A DNA stretch of 64,000 nt from Winogradskyella arenosi (GTDB taxonomy: Bacteria; Bacteroidota; Bacteroidia; Flavobacteriales; Flavobacteriaceae). Below are positions 21,385 to 31,470 of this stretch, one piece after another. Each line of letters begins with the position of its first letter. The first letter of the stretch is position 1. Below the pieces are notes generated by a model. The model had not been told where the DNA came from and made no database searches. It saw nothing but the letters and a program-made list of their open reading frames with translations. A program made the position numbers and the translations under genes. Where the stretch lies: NCBI RefSeq assembly GCF_003337305.1, contig NZ_QPJO01000001.1, positions 1,068,291 through 1,132,290 of the forward strand. Direction: 5' to 3'.

Positions 21385-23436
21385 ATGAAAAAAGAAACAC
21401 TAAGAAAAGGATTTTCAAAACTCTGCACAGCAAAAGCGATGGCAGAATTATACGAAGCTAATTTTAAACAAGTTTCAAAATATGTGCATGCCACATCCAG
21501 AGGTCACGAAGCTATTCAAATCGCTTTAGGAATGCAATTACTACCTCAAGATTATGCGTTTCCGTATTATAGAGATGATGCCATGTTATTATCGTTCGGC
21601 TTAGAACCATACGATTTAATGTTGCAATTATTGGCCAAAAAAGACGATCCTTTTTCTGGTGGACGCACCTATTATTCACACCCAAGTTTAAAGGATGCCG
21701 ATAAGCCTAAAATTCCACATCAATCTTCGGCAACAGGTATGCAGGCTATTCCTGCAACAGGAGTGGCGATGGGGATGCAGTACAAAGAATTACAAGGTTT
21801 AGATGATGAAAACCTAAAAGACTTGCCATTTGTCGTGTGTTCTCTAGGCGACGCTTCCGTAACCGAAGGCGAAATTGCAGAAGCATTGCAAATGGCTGCA
21901 TTAAAACAAATGCCAATTTTGTATTTGGTACAAGACAACGGTTGGGATATTTCTGCAAACGCCGCAGAAACAAGAGCACAAAGTGCTTTTGAATATGCAC
22001 AAGGTTTTAAAGGCCTTGAAGCGATTTCTATAGATGGCGCTAATTTTATAGAAAGCTATGAAGCTTTAGAAAACGTAATAGAAACCATTCGTAAAGAACG
22101 CAGACCATTTTTAGTACACGCTAAAGTGCCTTTACTAAACCATCATACATCAGGTGTAAGAATGGAATGGTATCGTGACGATTTAGACGAAGCACGTTCT
22201 CGTGATCCTTATCCTGTAATTAAACAGCAATTATTAGACGCTGGTTTTTTGGAGGGTGAGGTCAAAGAGATTGAGACCTCCGCCTACGCGGAAGTACAAT
22301 CCGATTTCGAAAAAGCCTTACAGGCCGAAGACCCAAAACCGGAAGATTTATTTACTAACGATTTTGTACCAACACCCATAACCGAAGAACAAGGTACACG
22401 CGCACCAGAAGGTGTCGAAAAAGTAGTCATGGTAGATTGTGCTTTATTCGCGGTAGAAGAACTGATGAAAAAGCATAAAGAATGCTTATTATACGGACAA
22501 GATGTCGGTGGACGTCTAGGAGGCGTTTTTAGAGAAGCAGCAACTTTGGCACAAAAATTTGGTGACGACCGCGTTTTTAATACACCCATACAAGAAGCGT
22601 TTATTGTTGGTTCAACGGTGGGGATGAGTGCAGTAGGATTAAAGCCTATTGTTGAGGTGCAATTTGCCGATTATATTTGGCCTGGCTTAAACCAGCTATT
22701 TACCGAAGTGAGTAGAAGTTGCTATTTGTCTAACGGAAAATGGCCAGTGTCTATGATTTTACGTGTGCCAATTGGTGCGTATGGAAGTGGCGGACCTTAC
22801 CATTCATCTTCTGTAGAATCTGTGATTACCAATATTAGAGGTATTAAAATTGCTTACCCAAGTAATGGAGCCGATTTAAAAGGTTTAATGAAAGCAGCTT
22901 ATTACGATCCCAATCCGGTGGTGATTTTAGAACACAAAGGTTTGTATTGGTCTAAAGTACCAGGTACCCAAGGCGCAACCTCTGTAGAGCCAAGTGAAGA
23001 TTATGTCTTACCTTTTGGAAAAGCATGGGTGTTACAAGAAATTTGGAAGCAAGAAAATGTAGAAACCTTAACCATTGTGACTTATGGTATGGGCGTACAT
23101 TGGGCAATGAATGCTTGTGAAGAATTAGGCATGAAAGACCAAATTGAAGTCATCGATTTACGTACCTTATTTCCTTTAGACGAAGACACGATTATGACAT
23201 CGGTAAAGAAAACAGGAAAGTGTTTAGTGGTGACAGAAGAACCTTCTAATAATAGTTTTGCTAGGGCCTTATCAGGGAAAATTCAAGAAGAATGCTTTAA
23301 GTATTTAGACGCGCCAGTGATGACAATAGGTAGTGAGAATATGCCAGCCATTCCATTGAATTCTACTTTAGAACAAACCATGATTCCTTCAACAGAAAAA
23401 GTTAAAGCTAAAATTGAAACTTTGCTGAATTATTAA
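21385..23436 (+). CDS. Branched-chain 2-oxo acid dehydrogenase E1, fused alpha and beta subunits
   Basis: 683 residues from ATG 21385 (or 685 from 21379). The N-terminal half is E1-alpha: HATSRGHEAIQIALG, YYRDDAMLLS, and the TPP motif GDASVTEGEIAEALQMA ending in QDN. From about residue 350 the E1-beta half follows: LYGQDVGGRLGGVFREA, FNTPIQEAFIVG, ADYIWPGLNQL, and the C-terminal transketolase-like domain. It decarboxylates branched 2-oxo acids with TPP and loads the E2 lipoyl group. Alpha-beta fusions of this type are usual in Bacteroidota. The gene ends before a strong terminator. Confidence 0.93.
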   Translation: MKKETLRKGFSKLCTAKAMAELYEANFKQVSKYVHATSRGHEAIQIALGMQLLPQDYAFPYYRDDAMLLSFGLEPYDLMLQLLAKKDDPFSGGRTYYSHPSLKDADKPKIPHQSSATGMQAIPATGVAMGMQYKELQGLDDENLKDLPFVVCSLGDASVTEGEIAEALQMAALKQMPILYLVQDNGWDISANAAETRAQSAFEYAQGFKGLEAISIDGANFIESYEALENVIETIRKERRPFLVHAKVPLLNHHTSGVRMEWYRDDLDEARSRDPYPVIKQQLLDAGFLEGEVKEIETSAYAEVQSDFEKALQAEDPKPEDLFTNDFVPTPITEEQGTRAPEGVEKVVMVDCALFAVEELMKKHKECLLYGQDVGGRLGGVFREAATLAQKFGDDRVFNTPIQEAFIVGSTVGMSAVGLKPIVEVQFADYIWPGLNQLFTEVSRSCYLSNGKWPVSMILRVPIGAYGSGGPYHSSSVESVITNIRGIKIAYPSNGADLKGLMKAAYYDPNPVVILEHKGLYWSKVPGTQGATSVEPSEDYVLPFGKAWVLQEIWKQENVETLTIVTYGMGVHWAMNACEELGMKDQIEVIDLRTLFPLDEDTIMTSVKKTGKCLVVTEEPSNNSFARALSGKIQEECFKYLDAPVMTIGSENMPAIPLNSTLEQTMIPSTEKVKAKIETLLNY

Positions 23437-23473
23437 TTGTCAATAGTATAACGACTTTTAATTAAGAGATGTT

Positions 23474-23515
23474 AAAGGGCTTCATCACTGTGATCTACAA
23501 TGATGAAGCCCTTTT
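23474..23515 (+). terminator. Rho-independent terminator after the E1 gene
   Basis: AAAGGGCTTCATCA, 13-base loop, TGATGAAGCCCTTTT: a 14-bp perfect stem ending in a T run. It separates the branched-chain module from the thiamine operon. Confidence 0.9.
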
Positions 23516-23633
23516 GTAGAGCCTTAAATGATTAGAATGGTTACGGTCATAGCGGGACCTAGAATTGGGGTTTTCAAAAACCGACGATTTTAAAAATTAA
23601 CTAAAAAGCATTTTAAAGTCCTAAATAATCTTC

Positions 23634-23641
23634 TATATTTG
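23634..23641 (+). promoter_or_regulatory. -7 box of the thiamine operon promoter
   Basis: TATATTTG fits TAnnTTTG exactly; the expected -33 box is weak (TTTT at 23611). Transcription would start just ahead of the riboswitch. Confidence 0.5.
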
Positions 23642-23651
23642 GAGTGTAAAC

Positions 23652-23726
23652 TTTAGGAGTAGCTATTAAATTAGTTTGAGAAACATCCTTAGAACCTGAT
23701 TTGGTTAATACCAACGTAGGAAAAAG
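23652..23726 (+). promoter_or_regulatory. TPP riboswitch (THI element)
   Basis: The conserved pieces occur in order: AGGAGTAGC, a short arm, TTTGAGAAACATCC, TTAGAACCTGATTTGG, TTAATACCAACGTAGGA. CTGAGA is TTGAGA here. These match the TPP-sensing RNA known upstream of thiamine genes. It lies 60 bases before thiS, so it most likely shuts down the operon when TPP is plentiful; whether by termination or translation block is not clear, as no obvious terminator stem follows. Confidence 0.92.
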
Positions 23727-23785
23727 TTATGTTCGATCTTATATCGAGATACTACCATTTTGGTTTACAGTAATATTTTATAAAT

Positions 23786-23989
23786 ATGATTGCTATAAAA
23801 GTAAACCAAGAAGTCCACCACATTTTAGAAAACACCACCTTACAAGCCTTTGTTGAAAATTTAAAAATTCAAACAAACGGAATCGCTATTGCTATAAATA
23901 ATGCTGTAGTGAGAAAAACAGATTGGTCTTCAAGATTACTTCAGAATAACGATGATATTTTAATTATAAAATCTACTCAAGGAGGATGA
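23786..23989 (+). CDS. thiS: Sulfur carrier protein ThiS
   Basis: 67 residues, ubiquitin-like beta-grasp fold with the essential C-terminal Gly-Gly (TQGG). Middle motif GIAIAINNAVVRKTDWSSRLLQNNDDILII is typical. It is adenylated, turned into a thiocarboxylate and donates sulfur for the thiazole ring made by ThiG. First gene after the TPP riboswitch. Confidence 0.95.
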   Translation: MIAIKVNQEVHHILENTTLQAFVENLKIQTNGIAIAINNAVVRKTDWSSRLLQNNDDILIIKSTQGG

Positions 23990-24001
23990 TTTTTATTTTA
24001 A

Positions 24002-25879
<1,878 letters not shown>

Positions 25880-25972
25880 AATGATTAGGACGTTCCCGCG
25901 CTTATAGAAAAAGCGTGGGTGACTTTCCTTGGTAGCACGACGTTGTTATTGGTGCTTTTAATAATAGAAATT

Positions 25973-26575
25973 ATGATAATTCTTATTGCTCCAGAAAATG
26001 ACATTCCCAATGAGATTGAAATGTTACATCAATTGTTTCAAGAAGGATTAGCCTGCTATCATTTACGAAAACCGGGTAAAAACGACAACCAATTGTTGTC
26101 GTATTTAAATGATATTGATAGTGCTTACCACAATAGAATTGTGGTGCATCAATGTCATGAACTTATTAACGATTTTAATTTAAAAGGCATTCATTTTAAA
26201 GAACAAACAAGAAAAAATCATGGAGATCATCTCGATGCTTATTTAAAAAATTTAAACCTATTGCATAAAACAATCAGCGCTTCATTTCATGACCCGGAAG
26301 ATTTAGAGACTTGCCCTTTTCAATTTGATTACCATCTGTTAAGTCCTGTTTTTTCATCCATTTCTAAAGAAGGGTATAAGGGAAGGGGTTTTGATGTTGA
26401 GGCTATAAATAAAACCATCATAGGTCTTGGAGGTATCGTTCCAGAAACCATAGCTCCAACTTTAAAATTAGGTTATATGGGGATTGCGGTTTTAGGTGGT
26501 GTTTGGAATTCAAAACAGCCCTTAGAGCGTTTCAAACAGATAAAAGAAACCTATCAAAATAACACCAAGACATAA
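25973..26575 (+). CDS. ThiE/TenI-like protein, probable thiazole tautomerase homologue
   Basis: 200 residues of TIM-barrel ThiE/TenI fold. The stretch HLLSPVFSSISKEGYKGRGF and the end GYMGIAVLGGVWNSKQPLERF follow B. subtilis TenI as I recall it. The Asn-Asp pair that ThiE uses for the pyrimidine diphosphate (IINDHYK in the second copy of this operon) is replaced by VVHQCHE, so thiamine phosphate synthase activity is doubtful. The TenI catalytic His (GHVF) is Pro here. Start: ATG 25973 with MIILIAPEND; an upstream GTG at 25919 would add a hydrophobic stretch with no family match. Confidence 0.72.
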   Translation: MIILIAPENDIPNEIEMLHQLFQEGLACYHLRKPGKNDNQLLSYLNDIDSAYHNRIVVHQCHELINDFNLKGIHFKEQTRKNHGDHLDAYLKNLNLLHKTISASFHDPEDLETCPFQFDYHLLSPVFSSISKEGYKGRGFDVEAINKTIIGLGGIVPETIAPTLKLGYMGIAVLGGVWNSKQPLERFKQIKETYQNNTKT

Positions 26576-26614
26576 AAGGAATTAGTAACCGATTAAGGTT
26601 TAAAACGAAAACAG

Positions 26615-27379
26615 TTGAATCAAAAACAATACATTTTAACAATAGCAGGTTTAGACCCATCGAGTGGTGCCGGAATTACTTCAGATATTAAAACCTTTGA
26701 AGCCCATGGTCTGTACGGTTTATCCGTTTGTACCGCCATTACGGTCCAGAATGATATCGAATTCAAAGATTGTATTTGGGTTGAAAAAGAAACTATTTTA
26801 AATCAGATAGCACTCTTGTTTCAACGGTTTAGCATTACTGCGGTAAAAATAGGAATCATTGAATCTTGGTCTGTTTTAAGGGAGGTTGTTACGAGCTTAA
26901 AAACCTACAATCCTAGTATCAAAATTATATTAGATCCGGTGTTGAAAGCGAGTGCAGGCTTTAGTTTTCATAATGATCAAGATTTAGAAGTTTTAGAAGA
27001 GGTTTTAAAAAACTGTGATTTTATCACGCCAAATTACGAGGAGATTCGAGCTTTATTTCCGGAGAAATCTATTGAAGCGACCATCGAATTTATTTCAGAG
27101 CGAACCAATATCTATTTGAAAGGAGGTCATAGAACCGATAAACAAGGATGGGATGAGGTTTATTACAGTAAAATCGTAAAACTTAATATTCCGCCTTTCG
27201 CCGAATCGGTCTATCAAAAACATGGAAGCGGTTGTGTTTTATCGGCAGCATTAGTTTCAAATATACTTCAAGAACGTCCTATAGAGGAGGCTTGTAAAAA
27301 TGTAAAATGGTATACCGAACAGTTTTTAAATTCAAACCAATCCTTGCTAGGAACACATAAATACACAGATAATGCTTAG
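26615..27379 (+). CDS. thiD: Hydroxymethylpyrimidine/phosphomethylpyrimidine kinase ThiD
   Basis: 254 residues of ribokinase-like fold. It phosphorylates HMP and HMP-P to HMP-PP. Signatures: TIAGLDPSSGAGITSDIKTF at the N-terminus, VKIGIIESWSVL, ILDPVLKASAG, and the C-terminal anion hole HGSGCVLSAAL. The start codon is TTG; no in-frame ATG occurs before the conserved N-terminus. Its end overlaps thiE by 8 bases, a sign of translational coupling. Confidence 0.93.
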   Translation: MNQKQYILTIAGLDPSSGAGITSDIKTFEAHGLYGLSVCTAITVQNDIEFKDCIWVEKETILNQIALLFQRFSITAVKIGIIESWSVLREVVTSLKTYNPSIKIILDPVLKASAGFSFHNDQDLEVLEEVLKNCDFITPNYEEIRALFPEKSIEATIEFISERTNIYLKGGHRTDKQGWDEVYYSKIVKLNIPPFAESVYQKHGSGCVLSAALVSNILQERPIEEACKNVKWYTEQFLNSNQSLLGTHKYTDNA

Positions 27380-27977
27380 TAAATTACATTATATCTCTCA
27401 GGGAGAAACCCCAAAAGATCATTTAGAACACATACAAAAAGCATGTGAACACGGTGCAGAATGGGTACAACTTCGTTTAAAAGAATTGCCAACGGAAAGC
27501 ATTTTAGAAACCGCTAAAATAGCTAAAGACATGACGCGGAAATTTAAAGTAAAACTTATTATAAACGATCATTATAAAATAGCGAAAGCGGTGGATGCCG
27601 ATGGTGTGCATTTAGGAAAAACAGACACATGTCCGTTAATTGCAAGAGCTTATTTAGGAAATGATTTTATCATAGGAGGAACGGCCAATACTTTAGAGGA
27701 TTGTAGAACCTTAGTGAAAAAGAATGTCGATTATATGGGCGTTGGGCCATTCCGATTTACGGAAACAAAAAAGAATTTAAGTCCCATTTTAGGCATTGAA
27801 GGGTATAAGGAGCTTCTCACTAATTTAAATGAGACGACGCCTATAATTGCTATTGGAGGTATTGGTTTAGAAGATGTGTCGGGCCTTCTTAAAACGGGTA
27901 TTTATGGCGTAGCTGTTTCGGGGAGCATTACCAAGGATATGACCTGCATTTCTAAATTTAAAGCGCTGTTAAACTAA
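27372..27977 (+). CDS. thiE: Thiamine phosphate synthase ThiE
   Basis: 201 residues. It joins HMP-PP and thiazole phosphate. The full ThiE set is present: QLRLK near residue 36, IINDHYKIAKAVDADGVHLGKTD with the Asn-Asp pair, GGTANTLEDC, VGPFRFTETKKN, and IAIGGIGLEDV with the C-terminal phosphate loop. This is the catalytic paralogue, in contrast to the TenI-like gene at 25973. It overlaps thiD by 8 bases. Confidence 0.94.
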   Translation: MLSKLHYISQGETPKDHLEHIQKACEHGAEWVQLRLKELPTESILETAKIAKDMTRKFKVKLIINDHYKIAKAVDADGVHLGKTDTCPLIARAYLGNDFIIGGTANTLEDCRTLVKKNVDYMGVGPFRFTETKKNLSPILGIEGYKELLTNLNETTPIIAIGGIGLEDVSGLLKTGIYGVAVSGSITKDMTCISKFKALLN

Positions 27978-28111
27978 GTCATACATTAAGTAAGCCCCAT
28001 TTCAAGTAAAGCTCAAAATTTATACGATACCCATAGTAGTAAGGGCTGATTAGGGCATAATTATGAATCCGAATTCAAAAAAGGGTGTCGGAATTCAGAA
28101 CTAAAAATAAA

Positions 28112-28882
28112 ATGAATAAGAGATTAAAAATAGCAGATAAAGAATTTACCTCACGATTGTTTACAGGAACAGGGAAATTTAGCACTTCAGGCTTAATGAA
28201 GGATGCCTTATTGGCGTCTGAAAGTGAACTTGTAACGGTGGCTTTAAAACGGGTGGATGTTCAAAATAAAGACGATGATATTTTAACCCATTTAAAACAA
28301 CCTCATATCAATTTATTACCCAATACCTCTGGGGTTAGAACCGCTAAGGAAGCCATTTTTGCGGCAGAATTATCGAGAGAAGCTTTAGGAACCCATTGGG
28401 TGAAATTAGAAATTCATCCTGACCCTAGATACTTATTACCCGATCCTATAGAAACGCTAAAAGCCGCAGAAGCTTTAGTGAAATTAGGATTTGTTGTGAT
28501 GCCGTATATTCATGCAGATCCGGTGTTATGTAAACGTTTAGAAGATGTGGGGACGCAATGTGTTATGCCTTTAGGCGCGCCTATAGGTAGTAATAAAGGT
28601 TTAAAAACACAAGACTTTTTAGAGATTATTATAGAACAGTCTAATGTGCCAGTGATTGTAGATGCGGGTATTGGGGCGCCCTCGCATGCGGCTTATGCGA
28701 TGGAATTAGGAGCCGATGCCGTTTTGGTCAACACCGCAATTGCTGTGTCTCAAGATCCAGTGGCTATGGCAAAAGCTTTTAAAATGGCCGTGGAAGCAGG
28801 GCGTATGGCTTACGAAGCTAAACTAGCTCCGATTCAAAATAAAGCAGAGGCTAGTAGTCCTCTAACAAGTTTCTTAAACTAA
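28112..28882 (+). CDS. thiG: Thiazole synthase ThiG
   Basis: 256 residues. It forms the thiazole phosphate from ThiS thiocarboxylate, deoxyxylulose phosphate and dehydroglycine. Visible features are [13 protein letters not shown], the Schiff-base Lys region [38 protein letters not shown], and the phosphate loop [25 protein letters not shown] 28112 fits the family; a GTG at 28085 would add nine residues. A 134-base gap before it shows no clear terminator, so it is probably still in the operon. Confidence 0.95.
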   Translation: MNKRLKIADKEFTSRLFTGTGKFSTSGLMKDALLASESELVTVALKRVDVQNKDDDILTHLKQPHINLLPNTSGVRTAKEAIFAAELSREALGTHWVKLEIHPDPRYLLPDPIETLKAAEALVKLGFVVMPYIHADPVLCKRLEDVGTQCVMPLGAPIGSNKGLKTQDFLEIIIEQSNVPVIVDAGIGAPSHAAYAMELGADAVLVNTAIAVSQDPVAMAKAFKMAVEAGRMAYEAKLAPIQNKAEASSPLTSFLN

Positions 28883-28886
28883 AATT

Positions 28887-30002
28887 ATGGCTCATTTTAA
28901 AACACTTTTTGATACCTATAATTGGGATAATACCCTAGAAAGTATCTTTAGTAAAACTACAGCTGAGGTAGAAAGTGCCTTGGCAAAAGAAAAGCTAGAT
29001 TTAGAAGATTTTAAAGCCTTAATTTCTCCGGCTGCTCAGCCCTTTTTAGAGCAAATGGCACAGAAAAGTCGTAGGTTAACTAAAAAACGATTTGGTAATA
29101 CCATACAAATGTATGCCCCAATGTACTTAAGTAATGAGTGCCAAAATATATGTACCTATTGTGGGTTTAGTATGACCAATAAAATACCTAGGCGCACGTT
29201 GACGGATGCTGAAATTTTAAAAGAAGTCGCGTTTCTAAAAGCCAAAGGCTATGATCATATTTTGTTGGTAACTGGGGAAGCTAATAGAACGGTTGGCGTG
29301 GAGTATATTAAGAATGCAATAGCATTAATTCGTGATCAATTTTCTAATATTACTATAGAAGTGCAGCCTTTAGATCAGGAGGATTATGAGTTGTTAATAG
29401 AACATGGATTGTATGCGGTTTTAGTGTACCAAGAAACCTATCATAGAGACGAATATAAAAAACATCATCCTAAAGGAAAGAAATCTAATTTTAATTATCG
29501 TTTAGATACGCCAGATCGGTTAGGAAAAGCGGGAATTCATAAAATAGGTTTAGGCGCTTTGTTTGGTTTGGAAGATTGGCGTGCCGATAGCTTTTTTACC
29601 GCCTTACATTTAAAATATTTACAGAGAACCTATTGGAAGACAAAGTACTCTATTTCCTTTCCGAGATTACGACCGCATTCAGGTGGTTTAGACCCCAAAG
29701 TGGAAATGACGGATAAGGATTTGGTGCAGTTAATTTGTGCTTTTCGTCTTCTCGATGAGGATGTAGAGTTGTCTTTATCTACACGGGAAAATGAAATATT
29801 TAGGAACAATGTGGTTCAATTGGGGGCGACTTCCATTAGTGCCGAATCTAAAACAAACCCTGGAGGTTATACGGTAGAACCTCAGTCGTTAGAGCAGTTT
29901 GAAATTTCAGATGAACGCAGTACGGAAGCCATTGTTAACATGTTAAAAAATCAAGGCTTGGAAGTTGTTTGGAAAGATTGGGAACACTTTGAAAACATAT
30001 AA
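28887..30002 (+). CDS. thiH: 2-iminoacetate synthase ThiH
   Basis: 371 residues. A radical SAM tyrosine lyase that supplies dehydroglycine for the thiazole ring. The cluster motif is CQNICTYCGFS (CX3CX2C). Further matches are VTGEANRTVGVEYI, EVQPLDQEDYELL, VYQETYHRDEYKKHH and FPRLRPHSGG. No ThiO glycine oxidase gene is in the operon, so this is the ThiH route. It starts 4 bases after thiG and overlaps the next gene by one base. Confidence 0.96.
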   Translation: MAHFKTLFDTYNWDNTLESIFSKTTAEVESALAKEKLDLEDFKALISPAAQPFLEQMAQKSRRLTKKRFGNTIQMYAPMYLSNECQNICTYCGFSMTNKIPRRTLTDAEILKEVAFLKAKGYDHILLVTGEANRTVGVEYIKNAIALIRDQFSNITIEVQPLDQEDYELLIEHGLYAVLVYQETYHRDEYKKHHPKGKKSNFNYRLDTPDRLGKAGIHKIGLGALFGLEDWRADSFFTALHLKYLQRTYWKTKYSISFPRLRPHSGGLDPKVEMTDKDLVQLICAFRLLDEDVELSLSTRENEIFRNNVVQLGATSISAESKTNPGGYTVEPQSLEQFEISDERSTEAIVNMLKNQGLEVVWKDWEHFENI

Positions 30003-31063
30003 TGATCATGACGCTTAGTAGTGACGAACAAAAACAATACAACCGCCATCTTATTCTGAAAGAAATTGGGGAATCCGGGCAATTAAAACTTAAACAAGCT
30101 AAGGTTTTAGTTATTGGAGCGGGTGGTTTAGGCTGTCCGGTATTACAATATCTAACGGCTGCTGGTGTAGGCACCATTGGGATTATAGACCATGATGTTG
30201 TTGATCAAAGTAATTTACAACGTCAAATTCTATATACCATGGAGGATATTGGATGCTCCAAAGCAGGAACTGCAGCTAAACGTTTATCGAAATTAAATCC
30301 CTTTGTACACTTTAATACCTATGCCAAAAAACTTAGTATTGGCAATGCCTTGTCCTTATGTGGTGAATATGATATTATCGTAGACGGAAGTGATAATTTT
30401 GCTACACGTTATTTAGTCAATGATGCGGCAGTGCTAACCAATAAACCCTTGGTCTACGGCGCTATTTTTAAGTTTGAAGGGCAGGTGAGTGTCTTTAATT
30501 ATTTAGGAAGTGCTACTTACAGGTGTTTATACCCAACGCCACCGAAACCGGAAGATTCGCCTAACTGTTCAGAGATAGGGGTCTTAGGGGTGCTACCAGG
30601 GATTATAGGAAGTTTACAGGCTAATGAAGTCCTTAAAATGATTACAGGACTAGGTACGGTAATGACCAATAAATTGTTGCTGTTTGATGCCTTAAGTATG
30701 CAGCAGCAGGTTTTAAATTTTGAAAAAGATACGACTATACGTATTACGGATTTAAAGCAAGATTATGAGGGGTTCTGCGGAATTGTCCCGGTACAGCATA
30801 TCACGTATGGTGAATTAGAAAAAAACCGAGCACACTATAACGTATTAGATGTAAGAGAAGATGCTGAAAGAGAAGTACACCATATAGGTGGGCAACATAT
30901 TCCTTTAGGCGATTTGCCACAACGGTATCAAGATATTAATACAGCTTTGCCCGTGGTGGTGTATTGTAAAACCGGAAAGCGAAGTGGTGTTGCCATTTCA
31001 TATTTAAAAGATCGACTTAAAGATGCTGTCTTTTATAATCTACAGAATGGCCTGCCGTTGTAA
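30002..31063 (+). CDS. thiF: ThiF/MoeB-type adenylyltransferase with C-terminal rhodanese domain
   Basis: 353 residues. The N-terminal E1-like domain has the nucleotide motif VIGAGGLGCPVLQYLTAAGV, DHDVVDQSNLQRQIL, and DNFATRYLVND. A Cys in the middle (YRCLYPTPPKPE, later NCSEIG) fits the catalytic region. From about residue 270 a rhodanese domain follows with active Cys in VVYCKTGKRSG. Position in the thi operon says it adenylates ThiS; the rhodanese half may supply sulfur or serve MoaD as in MoeB-rhodanese proteins. ATG at 30002 or 30008. Confidence 0.88.
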   Translation: MIMTLSSDEQKQYNRHLILKEIGESGQLKLKQAKVLVIGAGGLGCPVLQYLTAAGVGTIGIIDHDVVDQSNLQRQILYTMEDIGCSKAGTAAKRLSKLNPFVHFNTYAKKLSIGNALSLCGEYDIIVDGSDNFATRYLVNDAAVLTNKPLVYGAIFKFEGQVSVFNYLGSATYRCLYPTPPKPEDSPNCSEIGVLGVLPGIIGSLQANEVLKMITGLGTVMTNKLLLFDALSMQQQVLNFEKDTTIRITDLKQDYEGFCGIVPVQHITYGELEKNRAHYNVLDVREDAEREVHHIGGQHIPLGDLPQRYQDINTALPVVVYCKTGKRSGVAISYLKDRLKDAVFYNLQNGLPL

Positions 31064-31100
31064 ATGAAAATGCTGTATGGTCTTTAAGCCAAAGCATAAA

Positions 31101-31130
31101 AAAAGCCTATCTAAAATAGATAGGCTTTTA
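31101..31130. terminator. Bidirectional terminator between the thi operon and cspA
   Basis: AAAAGCCTATCTA-AAA-TAGATAGGCTTTT, a perfect stem with A and T runs on its two sides, between converging genes. Confidence 0.9.
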
Positions 31131-31157
31131 TTCTTAAAAAGATTGTAAGATATATGC

Positions 31158-31349
31158 TTAGATAACTTTTACGTTAACTGCGTTTAAACCCTTTTTTCCT
31201 TCAGCTAAATCGAATTCTACATTATCACCTTCTCTAATCTCATCGACTAAACCAGAAATATGTACAAAATGCTCTTTATTGTTTCCTTCTTCTGTTATGA
31301 ATCCAAAACCTTTAGAGTCATTAAAAAATTTTACTGTACCAGTATTCAT
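31158..31349 (-). CDS. Cold-shock domain protein
   Basis: 63 residues, a single cold-shock OB-fold. The two RNA-binding motifs are KGFGFI and HFVHIS, and the start TGTVKFFNDSKGFGF is classical. It binds single-stranded RNA/DNA as a chaperone. The frame is open 9 codons upstream of ATG 31349, but this start matches the family exactly. Promoter boxes are seen at 31374-31402. Confidence 0.95.
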   Translation of the reverse strand: MNTGTVKFFNDSKGFGFITEEGNNKEHFVHISGLVDEIREGDNVEFDLAEGKKGLNAVNVKVI

Positions 31350-31373
31350 ATTAAAATATATTAAATTAAGGCT

Positions 31374-31402
31374 CAAAGGTAGTGTAATTAATTGAAATTC
31401 AA
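31374..31402 (-). promoter_or_regulatory. Promoter of the cold-shock gene
   Basis: On the minus strand TTG at 31402-31400, 18 bases, TACCTTTG at 31381-31374, an exact Bacteroidota -7 box. Confidence 0.65.
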
Positions 31403-31470
31403 TTATTTTAATAGGTTTATTTTAAATTTGCAGAACCTGCACTCTAGCCTATTTAAAGGCGGTTTTAATC

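Noticed and set aside
25890..25920. Hairpin CCCGCGCTT/AAGCGTGGG as a terminator after thiC
   Set aside because: No T run follows and the thiamine genes continue on the same strand; an attenuating role cannot be excluded.
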